Of a stretch of DNA of 64,000 nt, positions 29,001 through 37,814 are shown piece by piece. A program made the position numbers and the translations under genes. A model generated the notes under the pieces. It made no database searches and was not told the DNA's origin. It worked only from the letters and a program-made list of their open reading frames with translations. Every line of letters starts with the position of its first letter. The first letter of the stretch is position 1. Source of the stretch: Streptomyces aquilus (lineage in GTDB: Bacteria; Actinomycetota; Actinomycetes; Streptomycetales; Streptomycetaceae); assembly GCF_003955715.1 (NCBI RefSeq), contig NZ_CP034463.1, positions 1,054,001 through 1,118,000 of the forward strand, read 5' to 3'.

Positions 29001-29927
29001 ATGCCTTACCTCCTGCGCCCCGCGCGGCTCGCCGACGCGCCCGCGATCACCGAGCTGCTCAACGCCGTCGACGAGATCGAGATCGGCCGGCGCGAGACGG
29101 ACCTCCCCGAGGTCGAGGCCGGTCTCAGGCATCCCGAGGTCGACCTGGAGCGCGACTCCTGGCTGGCCTTCGACGGGGAGCGGCTGGTGGCGTACGGGCT
29201 GCTGTGGGACGACTCCGGGAACGAGCGGATCGACGTCGACCACTACGTCCTGCCCGACGATCAGGCAGCCGGGGAACAGATCCTGGACGCCCTCCAGATC
29301 AGGGCCGTCCAGCGGGCCCGGGCGAACGGCGCCGCCAAGGCCGTCGTCCATCTGCACCTCAACACCCGCCCGACCCTGGACACTTCACTGATCGAGGCAC
29401 GGGGCTGGTACGTCGTACGCCGCTACCACGTGCTGGAACGCCCGCTCGACCAGGAACTCGACCGCGCCCCGGAGCTACCCGAAGGCGTACGCATCCGTCC
29501 CTGCGCCACCGGGGCGGACCGGCAACGCGCCCATCAGCTCTACCAATCCGCCTTCGCCGACCATTTCGACTTCCAGCCGCGCACCTACGAGCAGTGGCTG
29601 CACGACATCGACGCCGAGCACCTGGACTGGTCGCTGGTGTGGCTCCTCGACACCAAGGAGCTGGGCGACGCCGGGTTCCTGATCGCACGGGACGACCGCG
29701 CGGCCATGGGGTGGATCCGCAGCGTGGGGGTGCTCGGCGAGGCCCGGGGGCAGGGGCTGGGCGGGCTGCTGCTGCGGCAGGCTTTCGCCGCGTTCGCCGC
29801 ACGGGGGCGGGACACCGTGGGGCTGGGAGTGGACACGGCCAACGCGACCGGCGCGCCCGAGCTGTACGGACGCAACGGGATGAAGCTCCACTACGCCGTC
29901 GACACGTGGGAGGCGGTCCTGACCTGA
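29001..29927 (+). CDS. Tandem GNAT acetyltransferase (MshD-like)
   Basis: A 308-residue protein with two GNAT folds. The N-terminal half (LLRPARLADAPAITELLNAVDEIE) is degenerate; the C-terminal half has the acetyl-CoA site VGVLGEARGQGLGGLLLRQAF and LGVDTANATGAPELYGRNGM. The two-domain layout resembles mycothiol acetyltransferase MshD, but similar paralogues with other substrates are common in streptomycetes. The ATG at 29001 has no clear ribosome site, yet it begins the first GNAT strand. It stands alone between a divergent methyltransferase and a converging one. Confidence 0.85.
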   Translation: MPYLLRPARLADAPAITELLNAVDEIEIGRRETDLPEVEAGLRHPEVDLERDSWLAFDGERLVAYGLLWDDSGNERIDVDHYVLPDDQAAGEQILDALQIRAVQRARANGAAKAVVHLHLNTRPTLDTSLIEARGWYVVRRYHVLERPLDQELDRAPELPEGVRIRPCATGADRQRAHQLYQSAFADHFDFQPRTYEQWLHDIDAEHLDWSLVWLLDTKELGDAGFLIARDDRAAMGWIRSVGVLGEARGQGLGGLLLRQAFAAFAARGRDTVGLGVDTANATGAPELYGRNGMKLHYAVDTWEAVLT

Positions 29928-30081
29928 GCGCGGCGGCGATGGGTGAGCGCGTACGACGTCGTCGGCAGCGACCTCAGCCCCGAGCGGCGGCGCGCGCCAC
30001 GGCCGAGGCGACGGCCCGGGGCATCTGGGTCATGGGGCACGTGCCGGAGGCGACGGGGTTCTGTCAGCCGGTCGTGGCGGG

Positions 30082-30723
30082 TCAGGTGCGGCGGGCCAGC
30101 ACGTAGGCGCGGCGGGTCTCCGCCTCGTGGGCGTAGTGCGTGCGCTCCAGCTGCATCTCCACCGTGAAGCCGACCGATGCGAGCAGGTCCGTGAGGTGTG
30201 CGGGGTCGAGGAAACGGAAGTCGACGTCTACGGAGTGACCCCACCATTCGTCCAGGTGCCGGACCTCCTCGCCGACGTGGAAGGAGAGCAGGAGCAGCCC
30301 CTCGGGGCGCAGGACCCGCTCCATCTCCTCGAAGGCGCGCCGCAGTTCGCCGGGTTCGAGGTGGATGACGGTGTAGAGGGCGATCAGGGAGCCGAACTCG
30401 CCGTCCTTCGCCGGGAGTTCCAGCAGGTCGCCCTGGCGGAACTCGACCTCCGGGAAGCGGCTGCGGCCCGCCTCGACCATGCCCGCGGACAGATCGATCC
30501 CGACCGTTCGCGCGCCCTTCTCCGCCAGCCAGGCCGCCACATGCCCGGGACCGCAGCCCAAGTCACCGATCACCGCCCCCGGTTCGGTCTGTTCGAGGAG
30601 CGCGGTCAGCAACGCCCTGTCCAGGGGCTTGCCTTCGAGCTCGGCATGGAGCCGGGTCGTGTACTCCTCGGCCACGGTGTCGTAGCTGTGGCGTACGGAG
30701 TCGTGCCGTCGGTGATCAGCCAT
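30082..30723 (-). CDS. Class I SAM-dependent methyltransferase
   Basis: A 213-residue methyltransferase with motif I VIGDLGCGPGHVAAWLAEKG, then TVGIDLSAGMVEAGR and FRQGDLLELP. The order and the N-terminal SYDTVAEEYTTRLHAEL fit the UbiE/COQ5-like small-molecule methyltransferases; the substrate is unknown. The ATG at 30723 lacks a ribosome site, so it may be leaderless. It lies 32 bp downstream of the response-regulator gene on the same strand and could be read through from it. Confidence 0.87.
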   Translation of the reverse strand: MADHRRHDSVRHSYDTVAEEYTTRLHAELEGKPLDRALLTALLEQTEPGAVIGDLGCGPGHVAAWLAEKGARTVGIDLSAGMVEAGRSRFPEVEFRQGDLLELPAKDGEFGSLIALYTVIHLEPGELRRAFEEMERVLRPEGLLLLSFHVGEEVRHLDEWWGHSVDVDFRFLDPAHLTDLLASVGFTVEMQLERTHYAHEAETRRAYVLARRT

Positions 30724-30755
30724 GCGGCCAGCATGCCAGCGGAAGGACCCCGTCG

Positions 30756-31436
30756 TCAGCGGGGTCCGGAGGTGGGGCGTACCAGCCCGGTCTGGTAGGC
30801 GATGACGACCAGTTGGGCGCGGTCGCGGGCGCCGAGCTTGGTCATGGCGCGCTGGACGTGGGTGCGGACGGTGAGCACGCTGAGGACGAGGTGGGCCGCG
30901 ATGTCCTCGTTGGAGCGGCCCTCGGCGGCGAGGACGGTGACCTCCCGTTCCCGCGGGGTGAGGTCGCTCAGACGCTCCGGCGGGGTCAGCAGGGTGCCCG
31001 CGGCGGGTGCGCTGAGGAAGCGGGTGATGAGGGCGCGGGTGGCGCCGGGTGAGAGCAGGGCCTCTCCGGAGGAGACGGTACGGATGCCGGCGAGGAGGAC
31101 GTCGGTGGTGACGTACTTGCCGAGGAACCCGCTGGCCCCGACGCGCAGGGCCTGGGCGACGTACTCCTCGGTCTCGAACATGGTCAGGACGAGGACGCGG
31201 GTGCCGGCCAGGTCGGGGTCCTCGCAGATGGCGGCGGTGGCCGCGAGGCCGTCCGTGCCGGGCATGCGGATGTCCATGAGGACCAGGTCGGGGCGGTGGG
31301 CGCGGGCGAGCTCCAGCGCCTCCTTGCCGTCGGCGGCCTCGCCGACCACCTCCATGTCCGCGCAGGAGTCGATCAGCAGCCGGAACGTGCCCCGCAGCAG
31401 GGCCTGGTCGTCGGCGAGCAGGACGCGGATGCTCAC
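30756..31436 (-). CDS. NarL/LuxR-type response regulator
   Basis: A 226-residue regulator. The receiver domain has LLADDQALLRGTFRLLIDS and the phosphoacceptor Asp in LVLMDIRMPG; the LuxR HTH is at about 155-215 (LTPREREVTVLAAEGRSNEDIAAHL, LTVRTHVQRAMTKLGARDR). The GTG at 31436 overlaps the kinase stop by 4 bp, so the pair is translationally coupled. It probably controls the upstream MMPL gene and perhaps the SGNH lipase gene, which share an upstream element (see 35061 and 36202); this is inference. Confidence 0.92.
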   Translation of the reverse strand: MSIRVLLADDQALLRGTFRLLIDSCADMEVVGEAADGKEALELARAHRPDLVLMDIRMPGTDGLAATAAICEDPDLAGTRVLVLTMFETEEYVAQALRVGASGFLGKYVTTDVLLAGIRTVSSGEALLSPGATRALITRFLSAPAAGTLLTPPERLSDLTPREREVTVLAAEGRSNEDIAAHLVLSVLTVRTHVQRAMTKLGARDRAQLVVIAYQTGLVRPTSGPR

Positions 31437-32704
31437 GGGGTCGCCTCGTGGTCGTCGGTCACTTGGGAGTGCAGGGGCAGGGCGGTGGCGACCTCGAAGC
31501 CGCCCTCCGGGCGCGGTCCCGCCCGCAGGTCGCCGCCGACCGAGTGGGCGCGCTCGCGCATGCCCATCAGTCCGAAGCCGCCACCCGGGACCGCGGAGCC
31601 GGTGGCGGCGCCCTCGTTGGCGACGGTGATCAGCAGGCGCGAGTCGGAGTAGGCGAGCCGGATGCGGGCCTCGTGGTCGGAGGCGTGCTTGGTGGCGTTG
31701 GTCAGGGCTTCCTGGATGATCCGGTACGCCGTCAGGTCGACGCCCGGTGACAGTGGCCGGGGCTCACCGTCGGTGGTGACCGTAACGGTGAGGCCGGCGG
31801 ACTCGCAGGCGGCGATCAGCTCGGGGAGCCGGTGCAGGCCGGGGGCGGGTTCGAGGGAGTCGGCGTCGTCGGCCTGGCGCAGCACGCCCACCGTCGCACG
31901 GAGTTCGAGGAGTGCGGAGGAGGTGGTGGACGTCAGCTCGTCGAGGATCTTCTGCGCCTGTTCGGGCTGGGTGGGGGCGAGGTGGCGGGCGGTGCCGGCC
32001 TGGGCGTTGGCGACGGCCATGTGGTGGGCGACGACGTCGTGGAGCTCGCGGGCGATCCGCAGCCGCTCCTCGGCGACCCGCAGTCGCGCCTCCTCCTCCC
32101 GGGTGCGCTCGGCGTGCAGGGCACGCGCGTGCACCGATTCCAGATAGGCGCCGCGCAGCCGTGCGTTGTGGCCGCCGACCAGAGGCAGCAGCAGCCACAG
32201 CACGGGGCCCACGGTGCGGAGCAGCAGCAGGTCGGTCGTGGGCCGGTCCAGTACGGTGGTGATCACGATCATGGCCATGGCGCCCCCACCGAGCACGCGC
32301 ATGGTCGTCAGGTCGGTCCGGGCGGCCACCCAGTACAGGGCCATCATGAGCGGGGCCAGGGTCAGCGGTGTGGGCAGATAGCTCTGGGCCAGCGTGGCGA
32401 CCGTACAGGCCGTGACGGCGACGGCGACCGCGCGCGGGGCGTCACGCGCGACGAGCAGCGCGAGACAGGAGACGGCCGCCAGGGCGACCGCGGGCGCGTC
32501 GCCGCTCGGGCGGCTCGTGCCGGGGATGCTCAGCGAGGCGCCGAGGGTCGCGCAGCCGAGCAGCGCCAGAGCGATCATGACGTCCATGACGCGGGGATGG
32601 CGCGCGGTGGGGCGCTCCGGACGAGCGCGGGGATGGCGCGTGGTGGGGTGTTCCGGACGGGCGCGGGGATGGCGCGCGGTGTGTCGCTCCGGGCGGGTGG
32701 TCAT
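31433..32704 (-). CDS. Membrane sensor histidine kinase (HisKA_3)
   Basis: A 423-residue kinase. A basic, repetitive N terminus (three 12-residue repeats, about residues 4-39) is followed by five or so transmembrane helices at 40-190, a dimerisation domain with the phosphoacceptor in RIARELHDVVAHHMAVANAQAG, and a HATPase (IIQEALTNATKHA, GFGLMGMRERAHSVGG). This is the DesK/NarX-like type with short loops, sensing at or in the membrane. The ATG at 32704 has CCGGAG 6 nt upstream. It is cotranscribed with the regulator and probably with the MMPL gene 115 bp upstream. Confidence 0.92.
   Translation of the reverse strand: MTTRPERHTARHPRARPEHPTTRHPRARPERPTARHPRVMDVMIALALLGCATLGASLSIPGTSRPSGDAPAVALAAVSCLALLVARDAPRAVAVAVTACTVATLAQSYLPTPLTLAPLMMALYWVAARTDLTTMRVLGGGAMAMIVITTVLDRPTTDLLLLRTVGPVLWLLLPLVGGHNARLRGAYLESVHARALHAERTREEEARLRVAEERLRIARELHDVVAHHMAVANAQAGTARHLAPTQPEQAQKILDELTSTTSSALLELRATVGVLRQADDADSLEPAPGLHRLPELIAACESAGLTVTVTTDGEPRPLSPGVDLTAYRIIQEALTNATKHASDHEARIRLAYSDSRLLITVANEGAATGSAVPGGGFGLMGMRERAHSVGGDLRAGPRPEGGFEVATALPLHSQVTDDHEATP
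32589..32696. repeat. Three 36-bp tandem repeats in kinase N terminus
   Basis: Units at 32589-32624, 32625-32660 and 32661-32696 share the core GCGGGGATGGCGCG and encode variants of RPERPTARHPRA. Each is a whole number of codons, so the kinase frame is kept; copy number may vary between strains. Confidence 0.85.
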
Positions 32705-32819
32705 CGGTGTCTCCGGATCAAGGGCCTGGGTCCATGGTGAACGACCTGCGCGCACCCGTGCGCCACGGGCCGCCCGCGGTTCCTCACCGAAGGCGGCCGG
32801 GCGACTGCGGCGACGCCGT

Positions 32820-35015
32820 TCAGACACGTACCTGCGGGTGCTCGTCCGGCGTCAGATCGGGGTCGGGTTCCGCGGCCCCGGCCGGCCGGCGGGTGAGGGC
32901 CTCGCCCTCGATGTCGACGCGGGGCAGCAGCCGGTCCAGCCACTGCGGCAGCCACCAGGCGCGGTCGCCCAGCAGGGCGAGGACCGCGGGGACGATCGCC
33001 ATCCGCACCACGAAGGCGTCGAGGAGGACGGCCGTGGCGAGGCCGAACCCGATCATCTTGATCATGGAGTCGCTCTCCCCGATGAACCCGGCGAACACCG
33101 CGATCATGATGAGCGCGGCGGCCACGACCACCCGGGCGCTGTGCCGGAACCCGGAGACGACCGCCTGCCGCGCGGACTCGCCCTGGACGTACGCCTCCCG
33201 CATCCGGGAGACGAGGAACACCTCGTAGTCCATGGCCAGGCCGAAGACGATGCCCACCAGGAAGATCGGCATCAGGCTCATGATCGGCCCGGTCTGCTCC
33301 ACCCCGAAGACGCTCGCACCGTGTCCTTCCTGGAAGACCACGACGACGGCGCCGAGCGCGGCGAGCACCGAGAGCAGGAAGCCGAGGGCGGCCTTGAGGG
33401 GGACGAGCACGGACCGGAAGACGACCAGCAGCAGGACGACGGCCAGCCCCACGACGGTGACGAGGTACGGGACGAGCGCGGCCTGTACCTTGTCCGCGAT
33501 GTCGATGTTCAGGGCCGTGGTGCCGGTGACCTCGAAGCTCTCGGTGCGCTCGGCTCGGATGGCCTTGACGAGGTCCTTGGTGCGTTCGTCGGTGGGGCTG
33601 GTGGACGGCGTGGCGGTGAACACCGCCGTGTCGCCCGCCTTGTTGAAGCGGGGCTGGGTGACGGAGACGATGCCGTCGGTGCGGGCGATCTTCTGGTTGA
33701 CCGCCGCCACGTCCGCCTTCGGGTCCGCTGCGCCCTGGGCGTCCACGACGACGGTGAGCGGGCCGTTGAACCCGGGGCCGAAGCCCTCGGCGAGGTCGTC
33801 GTAGGCGCGGCGTTCGGTGGTGGAGGTGGACTTGGCCTCGTCGCCGGGCATGCCCAGCTGAAGGCCGGTCATGGGCAGGGCCAGCGCGCCGAGCCCGAGC
33901 ACGCCGAGGAGGAGCACCGGCAAGGGCCGGCGCAGGACGAACGTGGCCCAGCGGGTGCCGCCGTTGTCGCCGGTGCTGTTGTCGACGCCCCGTTTACGGA
34001 GCCGCCGGGCGAGCACCGCGTTGGGCCAGAAGCCCAGCAGCGCGGGGACCGCGGTCAGGGCCACGAGGACAGCGACGACGACCGCGCCGGCCGCGGTCAG
34101 TCCCATCTTGGTGAGCATCGGGATGCCGACGACGGTCAGTCCGGCGAGGGCGATGACCACCGTGAGACCGGCGAAGACGACGGCCGAACCGGCGGTGCCG
34201 ACGGCCAGTCCGGTCGCCTCCTCCGGCGGGCGGCCCTGGGCGCGCTCCTCGCGGTAGCGGGAGACGACGAACAGGGCGTAGTCGATGCCCACGGCCAGGC
34301 CCAGCATCATCGCCAGCGTCCCGGTGCTGGTGGACAGGCCGAGGGTGCTGCCCAGCAGCGTGATGGCGAACATGGTCAAGGCGACGCCGATGAGCGCGGT
34401 GAGCAGCGGCAGTCCGGCGGCGGCCAGTGAGCCGAAGGTGATCAGCAGGACGACGGCCGCGACGGCGATGCCGATGACCTCGGCCATGCCGCCGGCGCCC
34501 GCTCCACCGTCCAGGGCCGAACCGCCGGTCTCGACGGTCAGCCCGGCGTCGCGCGCCTGCTCCGCCGCCTTCCGCACCGCCGTACGGCTGGCGTCGGTGA
34601 CGTCGGCGGACTTCACCTTGTAGGTGACGGTGGCGTAGGCCGTGGCCCCGTCCTTGCTGACCGCCCCGGTCCTGTACGGGTCGGCGACCCCGGCCACCTG
34701 GGAGCCGGCGCCGAGGGCGGCCACCGTTTCCTCGACGGCCTTCTTGTTCTCGGTGGCGGTGACCTTCTGTCCGTCGGGGGCGACGAAGACCACGCGGGCG
34801 GTGGCGCCGTCGGCGGCGGCGCCGGGGAAGCGCTCCTGCATCAGGTCGTACGCCTTCTGGGACTCGATGCCCGGCATCGAGAACTCCTCGTCGGAGGTTC
34901 CCGGGGCCTGGAGGGCGCCCAGCCCGACGGCGGCCAGGACGGCCACCCACATCAGGGCGACGTACCCGCGCCGCCGGAAGGCCAGTCGGCCCAGTCGATA
35001 GAGAAAAGCAGCCAC
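32820..35015 (-). CDS. MMPL/RND-family transporter
   Basis: A 731-residue RND-type membrane protein with the duplicated six-helix plan of MMPL proteins: helix 1 near residue 20, a large outer loop, helices 2-6 at about 180-330, then a second copy with its outer loop at about 390-510 and helices at 520-690. The proton-relay-like segments GLAVGIDYALFVVSRYREE and GLAMDYEVFLVSRMREAY match the family. The GTG at 35015 is preferred because GGAG precedes it by 9 nt and MAAFLYRLGRLAFRRR is a typical start; a GTG at 35030 is possible. It heads a same-strand group with the kinase and regulator. The substrate may be a lipid or drug. Confidence 0.9.
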   Translation of the reverse strand: MAAFLYRLGRLAFRRRGYVALMWVAVLAAVGLGALQAPGTSDEEFSMPGIESQKAYDLMQERFPGAAADGATARVVFVAPDGQKVTATENKKAVEETVAALGAGSQVAGVADPYRTGAVSKDGATAYATVTYKVKSADVTDASRTAVRKAAEQARDAGLTVETGGSALDGGAGAGGMAEVIGIAVAAVVLLITFGSLAAAGLPLLTALIGVALTMFAITLLGSTLGLSTSTGTLAMMLGLAVGIDYALFVVSRYREERAQGRPPEEATGLAVGTAGSAVVFAGLTVVIALAGLTVVGIPMLTKMGLTAAGAVVVAVLVALTAVPALLGFWPNAVLARRLRKRGVDNSTGDNGGTRWATFVLRRPLPVLLLGVLGLGALALPMTGLQLGMPGDEAKSTSTTERRAYDDLAEGFGPGFNGPLTVVVDAQGAADPKADVAAVNQKIARTDGIVSVTQPRFNKAGDTAVFTATPSTSPTDERTKDLVKAIRAERTESFEVTGTTALNIDIADKVQAALVPYLVTVVGLAVVLLLVVFRSVLVPLKAALGFLLSVLAALGAVVVVFQEGHGASVFGVEQTGPIMSLMPIFLVGIVFGLAMDYEVFLVSRMREAYVQGESARQAVVSGFRHSARVVVAAALIMIAVFAGFIGESDSMIKMIGFGLATAVLLDAFVVRMAIVPAVLALLGDRAWWLPQWLDRLLPRVDIEGEALTRRPAGAAEPDPDLTPDEHPQVRV

Positions 35016-35060
35016 GTCAGGGAACTCCACATCCGTTCTCGATCAGGTGCCCCAGCGTGT

Positions 35061-35144
35061 CCCGGCAGGGGTCCCCGAGTCGTCGTCCCGCTGCTGGCAA
35101 TGCCGTCTGCTGCTGTCGCAGGACCGGCTACTGAATCCGCAGTA
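35061..35144 (-). promoter_or_regulatory. MMPL upstream element (copy B)
   Basis: A 34-bp block (35061-35094) matches 28 of 34 bases with the block upstream of the SGNH gene. Further out is the inverted repeat TACT-N8-AGTA (35129-35144). Both lie 46-129 bp upstream of the MMPL start, where a response-regulator site and promoter would be expected. Confidence 0.55.
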
Positions 35145-35188
35145 CGTGCCCGGCCGGGATCTCCTGCCCCGGTATCACGCCCGGCGGG

Positions 35189-36133
35189 TCAGCCACCCGC
35201 GCGGAACGCCCTCAGCACGGCCTGCGCCATCCCGCGCTCACCGCGCTCGTTGGGGTGCACCGGGGCCGCGGGGGCGGCCGGGATCAGCGGCTCGACCCAG
35301 CGCGCGTCGGCCTTCGCGCAGGCGTCGCGTCCGTCGGAGGGCGCGTAGGTGTCGACGTACCCGGCTCCCGCGTCGGCCGCGGTCCTGCGCAGCATGGTGT
35401 TGAGCTGCTGTTCCTTCTGCCGCAGGAAGGTGACGTCACCGGGGGCGAGTCCCATCGCCCGTGCGCAGTCGGCGCCTTGGGCGGGCAGGATCGTCGGATA
35501 GCCGACCACGTAGACACGGGCCTCGGGCGCCCGGCGCCGGATGTCGGCCAGCACGTCGGCCACGCGTCCGCCCGTCGCCGCGATGTTCGTCCCGATCTCG
35601 TCGGTGTCGCCGGAGGTGTGCCGTGCGCGGCACGGCGCCCGGTCGGGGGCCAGGTCCCCGATGCGGCTCTCCAGTTGGTAGCGGACGCCGGCCTTGACGC
35701 AGGTGGTGATCAGCTCGCCGAAGCCGATGTCGTCGCCTCCGATACCGACGGTGACCAGCCGGGTCCTGGCGGACACGGCCGAGAGCTGGGCCGGATTGGT
35801 CCCGCTGTCCGTGTCCTGAGCCGTGAACAGGTCGCCGGTGGTGGCCCCGCTGCAACTCATGTCACGGAACTCGGCGCCCGCCAGGCCGAGTTCGGCGGCG
35901 ACGAGCGCCGGGTAGTTGCGGTCGGAGCGGTCACAGCCGGCGGGCTTCGCGTGCTGGCCGGGGATCCGCGGTCCGGCCGTGTAGGAGTCGCCCAGGGCGA
36001 CGTACGGGCCGCGCGGCGGGCCGTTCAGGGCGGCGGCCGGGCTTCCGTTGCCGTCCCGGGCGACCGCGACCACGCTGACGAGGACGGCACACGAGAGGGC
36101 CGTCGCCAGCCCGATGCCGGTACGAGTTCTCAT
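35189..36133 (-). CDS. Secreted SGNH-family lipase/esterase
   Basis: A 314-residue exported hydrolase. The signal peptide is at 1-36 (RTGIGLATALSCAVLVSVVAVA). The SGNH blocks are in order: GDSYTAGP (catalytic Ser), AEFRDMSCSGATTGDL, VTVGIGGDDIGFG, and the C-terminal VHPNERGERGM with the catalytic His. The six or so cysteines suggest disulfides as in Streptomyces GDSL lipases. The ATG at 36133 has a weak ribosome site. It sits 56 bp upstream of the start of the MMPL leader block, on the same strand as the MMPL/HK/RR group, and shares the duplicated promoter element with the MMPL gene. Confidence 0.92.
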   Translation of the reverse strand: MRTRTGIGLATALSCAVLVSVVAVARDGNGSPAAALNGPPRGPYVALGDSYTAGPRIPGQHAKPAGCDRSDRNYPALVAAELGLAGAEFRDMSCSGATTGDLFTAQDTDSGTNPAQLSAVSARTRLVTVGIGGDDIGFGELITTCVKAGVRYQLESRIGDLAPDRAPCRARHTSGDTDEIGTNIAATGGRVADVLADIRRRAPEARVYVVGYPTILPAQGADCARAMGLAPGDVTFLRQKEQQLNTMLRRTAADAGAGYVDTYAPSDGRDACAKADARWVEPLIPAAPAAPVHPNERGERGMAQAVLRAFRAGG

Positions 36134-36201
36134 CGGAGGTCACGCCTTCCGGTACGGCGCCGACGCGGCGCGGGCGGTGCTGCACACCGCCTCCAGGCTC
36201 G

Positions 36202-36264
36202 CCCGGCAGGGCGTGCCGCGTCGTCATCCCGCTGCGGGCTGTACGGCCTACTCGGACCGCAGTA
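36202..36264 (-). promoter_or_regulatory. SGNH-lipase upstream element (copy A)
   Basis: The 34-bp block at 36202-36235 pairs with 35061-35094 (28 of 34 identical), and TACT-N8-AGTA follows at 36249-36264. The spacing between the two parts is 13 bp here and 34 bp in copy B, a difference of 21 bp or two helical turns. The same layout suggests common control by one factor, probably the NarL-type regulator nearby. Confidence 0.55.
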
Positions 36265-36325
36265 GCCACCGCCCGACACGTCCTCCGGAAGGACGAGAGG
36301 TCAGGGCGGGCGCGCCGACGCCACA

Positions 36326-36512
36326 CCCGACAGCGGTCGCCGTCACTCCCTCAGCCGGCCCGAGAGCAGTCGCCGTCACTCCCTCAGCCCGCCCGACAGC
36401 AGTCGCCATCACCCCATCAGCCCGCCCGACAGCGGCCCGCCGTCACTCCATGAGCCCGCCCGGCAGCAGTCGCCGTTACCCCATCAGCACTCACCGTCAC
36501 TCCATGAGCCCG
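36326..36512. repeat. About 5.6 copies of a 33-bp tandem repeat
   Basis: Units begin at 36326, 36359, 36392, 36425 (34 bp) and 36459, with a partial last copy to 36512. A typical start is CCCGACAGCGGTCGCCGTCA. The last unit runs into the 3' end of the flavodoxin-like gene and includes its stop codon; the units thus look like expansions of that gene's terminus. No spacers are present. Confidence 0.8.
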
Positions 36513-36949
36513 GCCGCGAGCGTCGCGCCCAGCTCCCAGCAGGCCTGCACGTCGGGCTTCTCCGGTGTTCCGGTCACCGTCACGGCGTCCGCCGCGCGGC
36601 GCCAACCGAGGCCCGTGGTGATGGACTCGATGCCGCGCACCGCGCCGGTGACGTCACTGCCGCCGTGCACCCAGTAGCCGAAGGGCCGCCCTCGCGTCTC
36701 GTCCAGGCACGGGTAGTAGACCTGGTCGAAGAAGTGCTTGAGGGCCCCGGACATGTAGCCGAGGTTCGCCGGTGTGCCCAGCAGGAAGCCGTCGGCGGCG
36801 AGCACGTCGGAGGCGGTGGCCGCGAGCGCGGCCCGCCGCACGACCTGGACGTTCTCGATCTCCGGGTCCGTGGCCCCGGAGACGACGGCTTCCAGCAGCG
36901 CCTGGCAGTTGGGCGAGGGCGTGTGATGCACGATCAGCAAGGTAGGCAC
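36497..36949 (-). CDS. NADPH-dependent FMN-reductase/flavodoxin-like protein
   Basis: A 150-residue flavodoxin-fold protein: VPTLLIVHHTPSPNCQALLEAV (phosphate-binding strand-loop), DGFLLGTPANLGYMSGALKHFFDQVYYPCLDET, and RPFGYWVHGGSDVTGAVRGI. This is the pattern of small FMN-dependent quinone/azo reductases. The GTG at 36949 has GCAGGG 8 nt upstream; the in-frame GTG at 36958 abuts that site. The stop falls in the last unit of the 33-bp repeat array, which extends on beyond the gene. The 363 bp after the SGNH start (36134-36496) otherwise hold the element and the repeats. Confidence 0.83.
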   Translation of the reverse strand: MPTLLIVHHTPSPNCQALLEAVVSGATDPEIENVQVVRRAALAATASDVLAADGFLLGTPANLGYMSGALKHFFDQVYYPCLDETRGRPFGYWVHGGSDVTGAVRGIESITTGLGWRRAADAVTVTGTPEKPDVQACWELGATLAAGLME

Positions 36950-37007
36950 ACCCCGCACCCTGCCGTCGGCCGGGCACCCGGCGCAAACGCGACGGCTGCC
37001 GCGAGGG

Positions 37008-37712
37008 CTACTTCACCTTGCCGGTGAAGATCGCGGTCTCCGACTCGTAGTCGGGCGCCACCTCGATCTGGAGGAAGGACTCGCCCTTGGGCAGTTCGCA
37101 GCCCCACGGCACGGAGAGGGACCGGCCGGCCAGGATGCTGGTGTCGGGCAGACCGTCGAGTCCGTCGTCGTAGATGGACTCCCCTTCCTTGCCCTCGTCG
37201 CCGTAGGCGCAGTTGACCGTCATCATCGAGGCGTCGATCTTCTTGTCCGACTTGTTCACGATCTTGATGGTGAACTTGGCGTACGGGGTCTTCTCCGGGG
37301 ACGCGTACTCGCTGGAGACTGCCCGAGTGATCTTGGTCAGGCTGATCTCGACGTCGTTGTCGTACGCGATCGTGTCGTCGAGGCCGTAGGAGTCGTCGCC
37401 GGAGTCCTCGGCCGGGGCGTCGGAGTCCGCCGCGTCGGTGGCGGAGTCGTCGGCGCCGGTGTCATCGCCCTCGGCCGGTGCCGTCTTGGTGACGGTGACG
37501 GTCGGCGCCGCCTCGGCCTTGCCGTCGCCGGTCACGCTCGCGGTGACGACGGCGGCGAGGACGGCCGCGACCACCGCCGCGCCGGCGGCGATGAGGACCG
37601 TGGTGGTCTTCTTCGGCGGCTGCGGCGCTTGCGGCGGCTGCGGCGGGTAGTAGCCGGGCCCGGGCGGCGGGTTGTAGCCGGGCATGGGCGGCTGCGTGTT
37701 GTCGTAACTCAT
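37008..37712 (-). CDS. Membrane-anchored DUF4352-like protein
   Basis: A 234-residue protein. A Pro/Gly/Tyr-rich cytoplasmic tail (PPMPGYNPPPGPGYYPPQPP), one transmembrane helix at about 37-58 (TTVLIAAGAAVVAAVLAAVVTASV), an acidic Asp/Ser-rich linker at 75-110 and an exported immunoglobulin-like domain (YAKFTIKIVNKSDKKIDASMM, LAGRSLSVPWGCELP) are seen in order. This resembles DUF4352/telomeric-TRF2-like exported domains of actinobacteria. The function is unknown. The ATG at 37712 has GGGGGG 3 nt upstream. It is 102 bp downstream of the FtsX gene on the same strand. Confidence 0.8.
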   Translation of the reverse strand: MSYDNTQPPMPGYNPPPGPGYYPPQPPQAPQPPKKTTTVLIAAGAAVVAAVLAAVVTASVTGDGKAEAAPTVTVTKTAPAEGDDTGADDSATDAADSDAPAEDSGDDSYGLDDTIAYDNDVEISLTKITRAVSSEYASPEKTPYAKFTIKIVNKSDKKIDASMMTVNCAYGDEGKEGESIYDDGLDGLPDTSILAGRSLSVPWGCELPKGESFLQIEVAPDYESETAIFTGKVK

Positions 37713-37814
37713 GGTCCCCCCAGGGATGGTTCTGTTGCGCGATCAATCATCGCCCGGGAGACCGTGATTGTGGAGGTGTCGTAATGAAAATGTGCTGATG
37801 AGGGCGGTGTTCGG

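Noticed and set aside
36326..36512. CRISPR-like short repeats
   Set aside because: The units are directly adjacent with no unique spacers, have no cas genes nearby and match the adjacent gene's end.
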